64,000 nt of DNA from CAVSJO01 sp963728445 (GCA_963728445.1 CAVSJO010000006.1:682001-746000); one strand, 5' to 3'; counted from the stretch's first letter, positions 49,097 through 57,699 are shown. The notes: generated from the letters alone by a model not told the origin. Program-made: numbers and translations.

Positions 49097-50239
49097 CTAG
49101 AACGGCAGATCATCGTCCTCGAACGGGCCACCGGGTTTGACTGGTTCCACTTCTACGAATGCGTCCAGTGCCTCTTGGACGGATTTGCTCCATTCCTGTT
49201 CCTCCCAAATGGCAATTCCGTCTACCGCCCGTTTGAACCGGATGTCTCCTGCCTTCAGGCCCTCAACCATGACGCGATCCAATGATGGTTGATGCCATGG
49301 GAGCACTGAATACATACGAGGGAAAAAGAAACGGAACGCATACTCCTGCTCTTCAAAATCTTTCGACTCGAGCTTTCGGAGGACCGTTGTGGCTAGCTCT
49401 TTCTTCATCGAGAACCCCTTGACCACATCACTTGTCCACGTACCAAGTGCTCCCGTGCGGCACCGGTCTTGTGCGACCGCATACGCGCCTTGATTGATCG
49501 ACCTCAACAGCTTGTTTTCGATCCGGAGCCGCGCCACCTCATCAATCCGCTCCCAGGTTTCTTCGGGGAACGAACGAATGACAGTACGCACGGCGTCATC
49601 CGAGTCCGTCTCGCGAAACTCCTCAGAAACCGCCCTGTACACTTCATCGAGTTGCTCTTCATCTAGCACATCGAATAGCGCAGTAAAGAAATGCTTCAAG
49701 GCTTCGGGATCACCTTGTTCCTTCCGCTCGAAGACGTCAAAGAACACCTCGAGGCGTTTCTTCCCTGGTATTTCTGCGGTTAGCAACTCTGCATACCGAG
49801 GCTTCTTAACGAAGTTCGGGTCGAATACTCGGTTCAGAAACGCAGTCTTCGAGAAGGGAGAGCGAGACTGTCCAAGGATCTTGGCCAGATAATTGACGAA
49901 GAGGATTATCGCGATCGCGTCAGGCTCTGTATCCGTAACTCGCTCGTGGCTTCTCGGGTTGCGGATTGCTTGGTAAGTGCCGCGCAGAAGCTGCTCCACA
50001 CCCCGCTGCACGTTCCAGTCTGTTTCGCTCCTCAAAGGATTCAATTTGACTCGTGGGTTCCTGCCGCCCAGAGCCTTACCCACCAGTTCGACACCGTCAC
50101 CCTCAAGGTCTGCCTTTTCGCGCAGCAAGTCCGTGAGGTAGTAGACGGCGTCCAGGATCGCACCGCTGAAGTTGCGGTTGCCGTAGCTATTCCGAACGGC
50201 ATCCCATAGGGGTGGTTCGATGGCCGTTTCCAGATTCAT
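49097..50239 (-). CDS. TIGR02391 (Ymh) HEPN-like protein
   Basis: A 380-residue protein. The N-terminal half matches TIGR02391/Hypoth_Ymh: SGAILDAVYYLTDLLREKADLEGDGVELVGKALGG ... LLRGTYQAIRNPRSHERVTDTEPDAIAIILFVNYLAKIL, where RNPRSH fits the HEPN R-x4-6-H pattern. The C-terminal 200 residues are of unknown fold. Such proteins are known from prophage and defence loci. ATG at 50239 with a gtaaagag site. It is the cassette next to the attI-like junction. Confidence 0.85.
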   Translation of the reverse strand: MNLETAIEPPLWDAVRNSYGNRNFSGAILDAVYYLTDLLREKADLEGDGVELVGKALGGRNPRVKLNPLRSETDWNVQRGVEQLLRGTYQAIRNPRSHERVTDTEPDAIAIILFVNYLAKILGQSRSPFSKTAFLNRVFDPNFVKKPRYAELLTAEIPGKKRLEVFFDVFERKEQGDPEALKHFFTALFDVLDEEQLDEVYRAVSEEFRETDSDDAVRTVIRSFPEETWERIDEVARLRIENKLLRSINQGAYAVAQDRCRTGALGTWTSDVVKGFSMKKELATTVLRKLESKDFEEQEYAFRFFFPRMYSVLPWHQPSLDRVMVEGLKAGDIRFKRAVDGIAIWEEQEWSKSVQEALDAFVEVEPVKPGGPFEDDDLPF

Positions 50240-50269
50240 CTCTTTACCACCTACATGAATAGGAGTGGC

Positions 50270-50350
50270 GCATAACGTGTTGTATCTGTACCAACGGTGC
50301 GGGATACGTCCCGACGCCTTGCCAGTATGCGAACTTTCGGGTTCGTATTC
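50270..50350 (-). other. attI-like recombination site
   Basis: The junction of the first cassette is gcataac at 50270-50276, the RYYYAAC-type core. Rightwards lie palindromes cgggatacgtcccg (50300-50313) and ATGCGAAC...GTTCGTAT (50327-50348). Unlike the fourteen attC sites there is no second core box, no long internal palindrome and no right-hand repeat. These features are what an attI site with recombinase arms would show, but no experimental counterpart is known. The remaining 150 bp to the recombinase gene are GC-rich with no gene. Confidence 0.6.
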
Positions 50351-50505
50351 CAGCATCTCATATCCGCGCCGCCGCGCCCCGCCCCGCCCCGCCGCGCCAC
50401 ACACCATCCGCCTCACCTCCGCGCGGCGCCCTGCCGCGCCTCTCCGCGCCGTCGCCTCTGGGCGCCCGCGCCTGCTCGCATACCCGCCCGCCTCGCCTCG
50501 CCATG

Positions 50506-51600
50506 TCAGCCGTCGGCGCCATCCTCGCCCAGGATGTCGTCGAGCGGGTTCCGGATGCGGGCGAGGTTGTGGCTGCTGACGTGGGTGTAGATCTCGGTGG
50601 TGCGAGAGCTGGCGTGGCCGAGGAGCTCCTGGATGTAGCGCAGGTCGGTGCCGCTCTCGAGGAGGTGGGTGGCGAAGCTGTGGCGCAGGGCGTGGACGGA
50701 GAAGTGCTTCCGGATGCCGGCGGCGCGGCGGGCGCGGTCAACGACCTTCTGCACGGAGCGAGTCGTCAGGTGCCGGCCGTCGCGGGCGCCGGGGAAGAGC
50801 CAGCCGGTCGGCCGGTGGAGGTCGGTGTAGACGCGTACGGCCCGGACGGCGGCCTGTGAGAGGAGCGTCAGGCGGTCCTTGCGACCCTTTCCGGCGCGGA
50901 CGCGCAGCAGGCCGCGCTCCACGTCGAGGTCGTCGGGGCGAAGCCGCACGACCTCGCTCACGCGCAGGCCGGACGCATAGACGAGCATGACCAGCGCCCG
51001 GTGCTTTGGATTGCGGATCGCAGCGATGAGGCGACGCACCTCGCCGCGGCTGAGCACGACAGGCAACTTGCGCTCGCCGCGCGGGCGGGGAAGGTCGCCG
51101 GCGACGTCGCCCGCGTGGAACACGTGCTCCAGCAGGAACCGCAGCGCGCTCACCGCCTGGTTGTGCAGCGCCCGCGATGCGCCGCGCTCGGCGACGGCCA
51201 GGACGTAGCGACGCACGCTGTCGGGGCGTACGGCGGAGGCCGGCGTCGGGGTGGCGCGCAGGTAGCGGCGGATGTGGGAGCGGTAGGCCTTCACGGTGCG
51301 CGGGCTGTAGCCGCGGAGCGTGAGCTCGGCGACGGCGGCGAGGAGCGCCCGCCCGCGCCAGTCGTCGTCGCCCGGCGACGTCAGGACATGGAGTGAGTCG
51401 CCGAACGCGGCGCGGAGCGCCGTCAGCGAGGCCTCGCCCGCCGGCACGCTCCAGCTCCGCCGGGTGGGGTGCCAGCTCCGGCCGGGGATCGCGCGGATCG
51501 CGGCGAGGCGGGCCCGCGTGGGTTCGAAGCGAACGAGGAGGCGGTCGCCGGATGGGGCGACGTCGACGGCGTCGTCGGATGGGAATCCCGGTGTCGGCAT
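50506..51600 (-). CDS. Tyrosine recombinase next to the array
   Basis: A 364-residue tyrosine recombinase. An N-terminal domain of about 70 residues (AIRAIPGRSWHPTRRSWSVP, W-x6-W-like) precedes a SAM-like core-binding domain (91-170) and the catalytic domain with R213, K238, H303-x-x-R306, H329 and Y338. The extra insertion between patches II and III that marks IntI is absent: only about 60 residues separate KDRLTLL and ALRHSF. Its 3' end faces the attI-like site, the inverted layout reported for some non-Proteobacterial integrons. ATG at 51600 chosen. Confidence 0.9.
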   Translation of the reverse strand: MPTPGFPSDDAVDVAPSGDRLLVRFEPTRARLAAIRAIPGRSWHPTRRSWSVPAGEASLTALRAAFGDSLHVLTSPGDDDWRGRALLAAVAELTLRGYSPRTVKAYRSHIRRYLRATPTPASAVRPDSVRRYVLAVAERGASRALHNQAVSALRFLLEHVFHAGDVAGDLPRPRGERKLPVVLSRGEVRRLIAAIRNPKHRALVMLVYASGLRVSEVVRLRPDDLDVERGLLRVRAGKGRKDRLTLLSQAAVRAVRVYTDLHRPTGWLFPGARDGRHLTTRSVQKVVDRARRAAGIRKHFSVHALRHSFATHLLESGTDLRYIQELLGHASSRTTEIYTHVSSHNLARIRNPLDDILGEDGADG

Positions 51601-51771
51601 GATGAGACGCTGCGCCGACGAGCGGGGCGGAGGAATGGGCACGTGGGACGGATTGGCGAGCGAGGGGCGCCGGCCTCATAGCACCGCCGCAGGCGGACCT
51701 CGCCGGGCGGCGCGCTGGACGACGTCGCGGGGCAGCTCCGCGAGCTGAATGCACGCTTCCTCCGCTCGGGA

Positions 51772-52257
51772 TCACGTCAGGACGAGTTCCAGCGGAGGGT
51801 AGTCGCCGGGTCCACCATGGACGTCGACCACTTCCTGAAACCCTGCTCGGGCATAGAACGATAGAGCCTGCTCGCTCGGCCAGACGATCAGGAACTCGTG
51901 ACGCCGCTCACGCGCTGCTGCAACAACGACGTCGAGAAGCTTCGCGCCCACCCCCCGAGCTCGATGAGCCGGCACGACGTAGGAATTCGTTACATATCCC
52001 CAGGCACGATCTCGCGCTCCAGGGTCAGGCACCTTGCTCACGGATCTCAGGAACACGCATCCCACCAACGTCCCGCTGCCGTCCTCGGCGACCGCAGCCA
52101 TCCAGTCCGAATCCAGAGCTCCCGCAAACCACTCCTCGAACTCATGGGAAAACACGGTCAAGCTCTGATCAAGGCGAGCCTCGGGGCGAAACTCCCACCG
52201 GAGACGCGCGAGCTCGGCCGCATCCCTCAGCTCAGCACAACGAACGGTTACACCCAT
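51772..52257 (-). CDS. GNAT acetyltransferase
   Basis: A 161-residue GNAT protein: VRCAELRDAAELARLRWEFRPEARLD, then the acetyl-CoA loop VPAHRARGVGAKLLDVVVAAARERRHEFLIVWPSEQALSFYARAGF. It should acetylate a small amine or protein. Its last 110 bp of the 3' half (51806-51915) are duplicated 28 kb away at 23386-23495. It overlaps the VOC gene by 10 bp. Confidence 0.9.
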   Translation of the reverse strand: MGVTVRCAELRDAAELARLRWEFRPEARLDQSLTVFSHEFEEWFAGALDSDWMAAVAEDGSGTLVGCVFLRSVSKVPDPGARDRAWGYVTNSYVVPAHRARGVGAKLLDVVVAAARERRHEFLIVWPSEQALSFYARAGFQEVVDVHGGPGDYPPLELVLT

Positions 52258-52670
52258 GGCTTGACCGACCCTCGATCGAGACGAGCTTCCTCCACGATTG
52301 GCTCGAAGAGCTCGATGGGATTGCCGGAGGGATCCTCCAGGAGGATCTGCTTGACGCCCACACCCGTGACGATCTCGTTGCGGAAATGCGCTCCCGCGTC
52401 GCGCAACTTCTCGACCGTGGCGGCCAGATCGCTCACCTGGATCGAGAACCTGTTCCATCCTCCCGGCGCCGGCTGTGACCCATCCGGCATTCTTTGGCCG
52501 CCGCCTGCCGCCGGATTCGGGGCACTGAGCAGGAGACGGAGGTCCCCGCGGGTAAGCATGGCAAAGGCAGGAGCGGGGTGCATCTGGAGTTCGAATCCAA
52601 GTCGTTCGGTGTAGAACTCGATTGCGGCGGCGACATCATCCACGATGTAGCGAACCTGAACCGTACCCAT
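52248..52670 (-). CDS. VOC-family protein
   Basis: A 140-residue glyoxalase-like protein: VQVRYIVDDVAAAIEFYTERLGFELQMHPAPAFAMLTRGDLRLLLSAPNPAAGG and QILLEDPSGNPIELFEPIVE. Members bind a metal and a small ligand. ATG at 52670 follows gaggatgac. It is coupled to the GNAT gene downstream. Confidence 0.88.
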   Translation of the reverse strand: MGTVQVRYIVDDVAAAIEFYTERLGFELQMHPAPAFAMLTRGDLRLLLSAPNPAAGGGQRMPDGSQPAPGGWNRFSIQVSDLAATVEKLRDAGAHFRNEIVTGVGVKQILLEDPSGNPIELFEPIVEEARLDRGSVKPWV

Positions 52671-52777
52671 GTCATCCTCCTCGCGACGTTCCATGCGCGA
52701 TGTCGGGCGTCTCGCGGACATTCTCGCTTCCGGCAACGCCACGCTGTACGGCGTCGGCGCGGACACGCGCGAGCTCC

Positions 52778-53253
52778 CTACGGAGATCCACGGCTCTGTG
52801 GAAGAAGCGTGCTCTCAACGAAATCCTGGAACTCAGCGGGATACTGGTCGCTGTCTTCCGCCCAATACTCCGCGAAGAACGGCAGACTGTACGCGCCACC
52901 CTGCCCTCCGACGAAAAGCAGCGATTTCAGATCGAGTACGCCCAGTTGAGACTGCAGATACCGATTCTGCTGGATGCGCATGATGCCCAGGTAGAACATC
53001 TTCAGTTGGAATCGTTGCTCCGGCGTGAGCGCGATCCCGTGCTGGCCGCCTGGTATGCCGCGCGGAGATCAGGATTCTCGACGAGCTGGGCCACTGCTTC
53101 GAACGATTGCTCGGAGATGGCCTGTATCGTCGCGCTCCGCACGGCCTCGGTATTCTGACGGATCTGCAACGCAACGAATACCAGCGATCCAATGACACCC
53201 AAACCCCCGAGTACCGATCCGACCACCTTCCATCTGGCCTCGCGCGTCTCCAT
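52778..53253 (-). CDS. One-TM protein, frameshifted
   Basis: About 158 residues. The N-terminal TM part is VVGSVLGGLGVIGSLVFVALQIRQNTEAVRSATIQAISEQSFEAVAQLVENPDLRAAYQAA; a one-base shift near 53,030 leads to GIALTPEQRFQLKMFYLGIMRIQQNRYLQSQLGVLDLKSLLFVGGQGGAYSLPFFAEYWAEDS. It resembles the proteins at 20550 and 21068. Function unknown. The shift may be an error. Confidence 0.75.
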
Positions 53254-53693
53254 GCCTCTCCTCGCTACGCCCGCCGTTTGGAAATCAGTTGCCGGTGTGG
53301 TCTACGGTGCCATTCCAATGGGGATTCTGCTGCCCGGGCCTACGGCGGCAAACACCCCGTCTACTGCTGTATTGCGACTCTCGACACACATCCTGCGCGT
53401 CGACGTTGGTCTGGCGAACCTGCAGCAGCAGGCGCCGCTACGCAACGGAATTGAACGCCGTCCAGCCGGATGAACACGGCCCGCACCCCCGCACGTACGC
53501 AAGCCCCGCCGGGCGAAGCGATAGCAGAACCGGCCGCGCCCCCAGCCCCAGCCCTGGCCCGAGCCCCAGCCCCAGCCCCAGCCTCAGCCTCAGCCTAAGC
53601 CTAAGCCTCAGCCTCAGCCTCAGCCTCACACCCTTTTCCTTCCCAGCACCCGCCCCCCACATTGATTCCCTCCTCCAACCACGGAGCCACCCG
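53254..53693. repeat. Intergenic with hexanucleotide (cctcag/cctaag) tract
   Basis: No gene is supported between the one-TM gene and the epimerase gene. At 53,548-53,633 a run of cagccc, cagcct and taagcct repeats forms a degenerate version of the cctcag tract at 9,950. It lies upstream of the next gene's TTG start at 53694. Confidence 0.65.
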
Positions 53694-54746
53694 TTGAAGC
53701 TGTCCCACGAGATCCTGGAGCTGCGAACCCGCCACGCCTTCCACATCGCCCGGATGGCGGGCGACGGAATACGCAGAACGGTCATGGTGCGGGTCGTAGC
53801 GGACGATGGCATGGAAGGGTGGGGCGAGGCGCCGGTGAGCACGCCGTACTACGGGGAGACGGCGGACACGGTGGTGGCCGTGCTGCCGCGCATGGAGGCG
53901 GCGCTGCGGGGCGCGTGGGAGGACGAGTCGGCGCCGCCGCGCTTCGACCGGCTGGAGCGGGCGGTGGAGCACGCCATCGGGCACAACGCCGGGGCGCGCG
54001 TGGCGGTGTCGGCGGCGCTGCACGACCTGGCGGGGAAGCGGCTGGGCGTGCCCGCGTGGTCGCTGCTGGGGCTGGACCCGGCGGCGGCGGCGCGGTCGTC
54101 GTTCACCATCGGCATCGACGAGCCGGAGGTGATGCGGGAGAAGGTGCGGGAGGCGGTGGCGGCGGGGTACGGCATCCTGAAGCTGAAGGTGGGCACGCGG
54201 CGGGACGAGGAGATCCTGGGGCTGGTTCGGGAGGAGGCGCCGGACGCGGACCTGCGGGTGGACGCGAACACCGGATGGACGGCGAAGGACGCCGTCGCCC
54301 GACTGCCGATGCTCGTGGAGCACGGCGTGGAGCTGCTGGAGCAGCCGCTGCCGCCGGACGACCTGGAAGGCATGCGGCTGGTGCGTGAGCGTTCGCCGAT
54401 CCCGGTGGTGGCGGACGAGTCGTGCCGGACGGCGGCGGACATCCCGCGGCTGGTCGGTCGCTTCGACGCGGTGAACGTCAAGCTGGCGAAGTGCGGGTCG
54501 CTGCGGGAGGCGGTGCGCATGGCGGCGGTGGCGCGGGCGCACGGAATGGGCGTGATGCTGGGGTGCATGCTGCAGTCGACGCTGGGCATCGCGGCGGCCG
54601 TGCAGGTCGCGCCGCTTGCCGACTGGCTGGACCTGGACGGCGCGGCGCTGCTGGCGGAGGACCCGTTCGACGGGCCGGGCATCGGCGCGGACGGGACGGT
54701 GCGCTTCAACGAGGGGCCGGGGCTCGGCGTGAAGCGCCGGGGGTAG
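53694..54746 (+). CDS. Dipeptide epimerase-like enolase-superfamily enzyme
   Basis: A 350-residue muconate-cycloisomerase/L-Ala-D/L-Glu-epimerase-type protein: N-terminal capping domain with WGEAPVSTPYYGET, then KLKVGTRRDEEI (the KxK catalytic pair around residue 165), DLRVDANTGWTAKDAVARL, ELLEQPLPPDDLEGM and VVADESC metal ligands, and VNVKLAKCGSL with the second lysine. The metal-ligand spacing fits dipeptide epimerases. TTG at 53694 follows cggagccacccg. It is separate from the efflux genes that follow. Confidence 0.9.
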   Translation: MKLSHEILELRTRHAFHIARMAGDGIRRTVMVRVVADDGMEGWGEAPVSTPYYGETADTVVAVLPRMEAALRGAWEDESAPPRFDRLERAVEHAIGHNAGARVAVSAALHDLAGKRLGVPAWSLLGLDPAAAARSSFTIGIDEPEVMREKVREAVAAGYGILKLKVGTRRDEEILGLVREEAPDADLRVDANTGWTAKDAVARLPMLVEHGVELLEQPLPPDDLEGMRLVRERSPIPVVADESCRTAADIPRLVGRFDAVNVKLAKCGSLREAVRMAAVARAHGMGVMLGCMLQSTLGIAAAVQVAPLADWLDLDGAALLAEDPFDGPGIGADGTVRFNEGPGLGVKRRG

Positions 54747-54830
54747 ACGGTCGGGACCGGGGTTGGGCTTCCCTCAGCGTTCCGGGCGCCTCGCGCGTCC
54801 ATCTGTCACACCTGCAAAGCGGATTCGTAC

Positions 54831-56417
54831 ATGGGAATAGTAGGTTCATGCGGGCGCCGATGGTGGGCACGGGCGACGGCGGCTACGGCAGCGGCCGTCG
54901 CCCTCGCCTCCTTCGCGGCGTGCGCCTCGTCCTCGCCGCAGATCGACGGCGTGGCGGGCGCGCCGCCCACGCCGCGGGACGTCTGGCAGGCGCCGAGCAG
55001 CATTCCGCCGGCGCCGGGCCCGACGGCTGCGCTGCCGGACACGCTGGCGGCGCTGATCGGCGCGGCGGGCGCGGCAGGCGCGGCAGGCGCGGGCGGCCCG
55101 ACGGGCGTGATGGGAAAGCCGGCGGCCGGCGCGGGCGGCGTGCAGGAGCTGCGGCTCGACCTGGCGGACGTGGTCGGGCTGGCGCTGCGCAACAACCCGG
55201 CGACGCGGCTGAGCTGGGCGCAGTCACGGGCGGCGGCGGCGGCGTACGGGGTGCGGCGCGGGGAGCTGTTCCCGGAGGTGGACGTGGGCGCGACGGCGAC
55301 GGACTCGAAGACGCTGTCGACGGCGGTGCGGTTCGGCGGGGAGCGTCGCCAGGTGAACCCGACGGTGAGCCTGTCGTACCTGCTCTTCGACCTGGGCGGC
55401 CGGAGCGGGGCGCGGGACGAGGCGAAGGAGGGGGCGTTCGCGGCGGGGTTCGGGCACAACAGCACGCTTCAGAACGTGGTGCTGGCGGTGGAGCGGGCGT
55501 ACTTCGACTACATGGGCACGAAGTCGCTGCTGGAGGCGCAGCGGCTCTCGGTGCAGGAGGCGGAGACGAGCCTGGACGCGGCGCAGCACCGGCACGACGT
55601 GGGGCTGGCGACGATCGCGGACGTGCTGCAGGCGAAGACGGCGCTGTCGCAGGCGAAGCTGACGGCGGAGACGACGCAGGGCGAGCTGCAGGCGACGCGG
55701 GCGGCGCTGGCGGTGGCGATGGGGCTGCCGGCGAACGTGCCGTACGACGTCGCCGCGCCGTCGACGGATTCGGTGAAGGTGCAGGAGGTGGCGACGAGCG
55801 TGGACACGCTGATCGCGCAGGCGGTGCGTGGGCGGCCGGACCTGGCGGCGGCGGAGGCGCAGGCGCGGGGCGCGGGGGACGCGGTCCGGCAGGTGCGCTC
55901 GGACGGACTGCCGGCGCTGCGGCTGAACGGCAGCGCGGGGCAGGTCTACTCGGACGTGGACTCGTTCAGCGGCGGCAACTGGGCGGTGTCGCTGTCGCTG
56001 CAGTTCCCGGTCTTCACGGGGCTGTCCCAGAGCTACGCGGTGCAGGGCGCGGAGGCGCAGGCGACGGCGGCGCTGGCGCGGGCCGAAGGGCTGCGGCAGC
56101 AGGTGGTGCAGCAGGTGTTCACGTCGTACTACGCGCTGCAGACGGCGACGCAGCGGGTGCGCACGGCGGACGATCTGCTGGCCAGCGCGACGCAGTCGGA
56201 GGAGGTCGCCCGGGGCCGCTACCGGGAGGGCGTCGGCACGATCGTCGACCTGCTCACGGCGCAGCGGGCGCTGGCGGACGCGCGGGCGCAGCAGGCGCAG
56301 GCGCGCTGGACGTGGCTGTCGTCGCTGTCCCTGCTGGCCCACGACGTGGGCGTGCTCGGCCCCGACGGAAACCCCCGGATCCCTCTCGCCCCGGCGGCCT
56401 CGCCGGGGCCGAACTGA
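54831..56417 (+). CDS. TolC-family outer-membrane efflux lipoprotein
   Basis: A 528-residue OEP-type protein. After an N-terminal signal with a possible lipobox (ASFAACASS) and a 70-residue Gly/Ala/Pro-rich linker, two TolC repeats follow: LDLADVVGLALRNNPATRLSWAQSRAAAAAYGVRRGELFPEVDVGA and ...DLLTAQRALADARAQQAQARWTW. It should form the outer-membrane channel of the following MFP and RND genes (14-bp gap). ATG 54831. Confidence 0.9.
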   Translation: MGIVGSCGRRWWARATAATAAAVALASFAACASSSPQIDGVAGAPPTPRDVWQAPSSIPPAPGPTAALPDTLAALIGAAGAAGAAGAGGPTGVMGKPAAGAGGVQELRLDLADVVGLALRNNPATRLSWAQSRAAAAAYGVRRGELFPEVDVGATATDSKTLSTAVRFGGERRQVNPTVSLSYLLFDLGGRSGARDEAKEGAFAAGFGHNSTLQNVVLAVERAYFDYMGTKSLLEAQRLSVQEAETSLDAAQHRHDVGLATIADVLQAKTALSQAKLTAETTQGELQATRAALAVAMGLPANVPYDVAAPSTDSVKVQEVATSVDTLIAQAVRGRPDLAAAEAQARGAGDAVRQVRSDGLPALRLNGSAGQVYSDVDSFSGGNWAVSLSLQFPVFTGLSQSYAVQGAEAQATAALARAEGLRQQVVQQVFTSYYALQTATQRVRTADDLLASATQSEEVARGRYREGVGTIVDLLTAQRALADARAQQAQARWTWLSSLSLLAHDVGVLGPDGNPRIPLAPAASPGPN

Positions 56418-56430
56418 CGTGAGAAGGCCG

Positions 56431-57699
56431 ATGGAAGTGTTCCCGATATTGAAGGCGACGCGGCCCGATCGACGCGCGACCCCCGGGTCCGGGATCGGGG
56501 CGCGTCGGGTCGTCCGCGCGGCCGCGCTCCCGCTCCTCGCGCTGCTGGTCGCCGCGTGCGGCGGCGAGAAGGGCCCGCCGCCGCAGGAGGCGGTGCCGGT
56601 CGTGCTGGCCACGGCGGTGCGGCGGCCGGCGCCGGACGTGGTGGCGGCGAACGGCACGGTGGAGCCGATCCAGACGGTGCAGGTCGAGTCGCAGGTGAGC
56701 GGCGTGCTGACGGACGTGCTGTTCCACGAGGGGCAGGACGTTTCGGCGGGGCAGCCGCTCTTCCGGGTGGACCCGCGGCCGTACCAGGCGGCGCTGGGGC
56801 AGGCGGAGGCGGCGCTGGCCCGGGACCTGGCGCAGGCGAAGAACAGCCAGCGGGACGCGGAGCGCTACCAGGCGCTGGTGGACCAGGACTACGTGACGCG
56901 GGCGCAGGCGGACGCGGCGGCGGCCACCGCGGCGGCGCAGGCGGCGACGGTGCAGGCGGACAGCGCCGCGGTGGAGGCGGCGCGGCTGAACCTGGCGTAC
57001 ACGTCGATCCGCGCGCCGATGGCGGGCCGGACCGGCTCGCTGCTGGTGCACCAGGGCAACCTGGTGAAGACGAGCGGCTCGCCGCTGGTGGTGATCAACC
57101 AGATCGACCCGATCCTCGTGCGGTTCACGGTTCCGGAGCAGGTGCTCGCGCAGGTGCGTCGCTACGGGGCGGCGCAGCCGCTGGAGGTGGAGGCCGCGCC
57201 GTCGCCTGGAACGACGGTCCAGGGGAAGCTCACGTTCGTGGACAACGCGGTGGACCCGCAGACGGGAACCGTCATGCTGAAGGCCGAGTTCCCCAACCGG
57301 TCGGGGCTGCTCTGGCCCGGCGAGTACGTGCCGGTCCGGCTGCAGCTCTACGTGCAGGAGAACGCGCTGGTGGTGCCTTCGGCGGCGGTGAACACGGACC
57401 AGGACGGCAGCTACGTCTTCGTGGTGGACGACTCGGGTGTGGCGCACCGGCGCAACGTCAAGGTGGGCCGCATCCTGGAGGACGATGTGACATTGGAGTC
57501 GGGGCTGCAGGGGGGTGAGCGGGTGGTGACGGACGGGCAGTCGCGGCTGTCGGAGGGCGCGAAGGTGACGGTCCGCACGGCGCAGACGTCGGGTGCGCAG
57601 GGCGCGGGCGCCTCCGATGCAGCGGCTCCAGGCGAGACGGCTCCGGGCGCTGCGGCTGCGGGCGCTGCGGCTCCGGGCGCTGCGGCGGGGGCGCGGTGA
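56431..57699 (+). CDS. mdtA: RND efflux membrane fusion protein
   Basis: A 422-residue periplasmic adaptor. Lipobox signal LLVAACGGEK; biotinyl-lipoyl half GTVEPIQTVQVESQVSGVLTDVLFHEGQDVSAGQPLFRVDPRPYQAAL; coiled-coil hairpin; AYTSIRAPMAGRTGSLLVHQGNLV; and a beta-barrel KLTFVDNAVDPQTGTVMLKAEFPN. It matches MdtA-like adaptors. The last 30 residues are an Ala/Gly/Pro-rich repeat (PGAAAAGAAA) coding tail. It overlaps the pump gene by 4 bp. Confidence 0.9.
   Translation: MEVFPILKATRPDRRATPGSGIGARRVVRAAALPLLALLVAACGGEKGPPPQEAVPVVLATAVRRPAPDVVAANGTVEPIQTVQVESQVSGVLTDVLFHEGQDVSAGQPLFRVDPRPYQAALGQAEAALARDLAQAKNSQRDAERYQALVDQDYVTRAQADAAAATAAAQAATVQADSAAVEAARLNLAYTSIRAPMAGRTGSLLVHQGNLVKTSGSPLVVINQIDPILVRFTVPEQVLAQVRRYGAAQPLEVEAAPSPGTTVQGKLTFVDNAVDPQTGTVMLKAEFPNRSGLLWPGEYVPVRLQLYVQENALVVPSAAVNTDQDGSYVFVVDDSGVAHRRNVKVGRILEDDVTLESGLQGGERVVTDGQSRLSEGAKVTVRTAQTSGAQGAGASDAAAPGETAPGAAAAGAAAPGAAAGAR

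Larger units (their letters stand above)
25820..50350 (-). mobile_element. Integron-like gene-cassette array
   Basis: About 24.5 kb hold fourteen attC-like sites of 95-158 bp, each a long imperfect palindrome bounded by RYYYAAC/GTTRRRY-type boxes, and every cassette gene is encoded on the minus strand, with the site at its 3' end. The attI-like junction is at 50270 and a tyrosine recombinase gene lies beyond it. Thirteen complete cassettes carry mostly toxin-antitoxin, restriction and putative phage-defence genes, plus some unknowns. The recombinase does not carry the IntI-specific insertion, so this may be a CALIN next to an unrelated Xer-like gene, or a different type of integron. Confidence 0.85.

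Noticed and set aside
25820..50276. CRISPR array or REP/BIME repeats
   Set aside because: The repeats are 95-158 bp, imperfect palindromes with RYYYAAC/GTTRRRY ends at gene 3' ends, spaced 0.5-11 kb; no short exact repeats or cas genes occur.
50327..50348. LexA (SOS) box
   Set aside because: CGAAC and GTTCG are present, but six bases separate them rather than four, so I call it only a palindrome.
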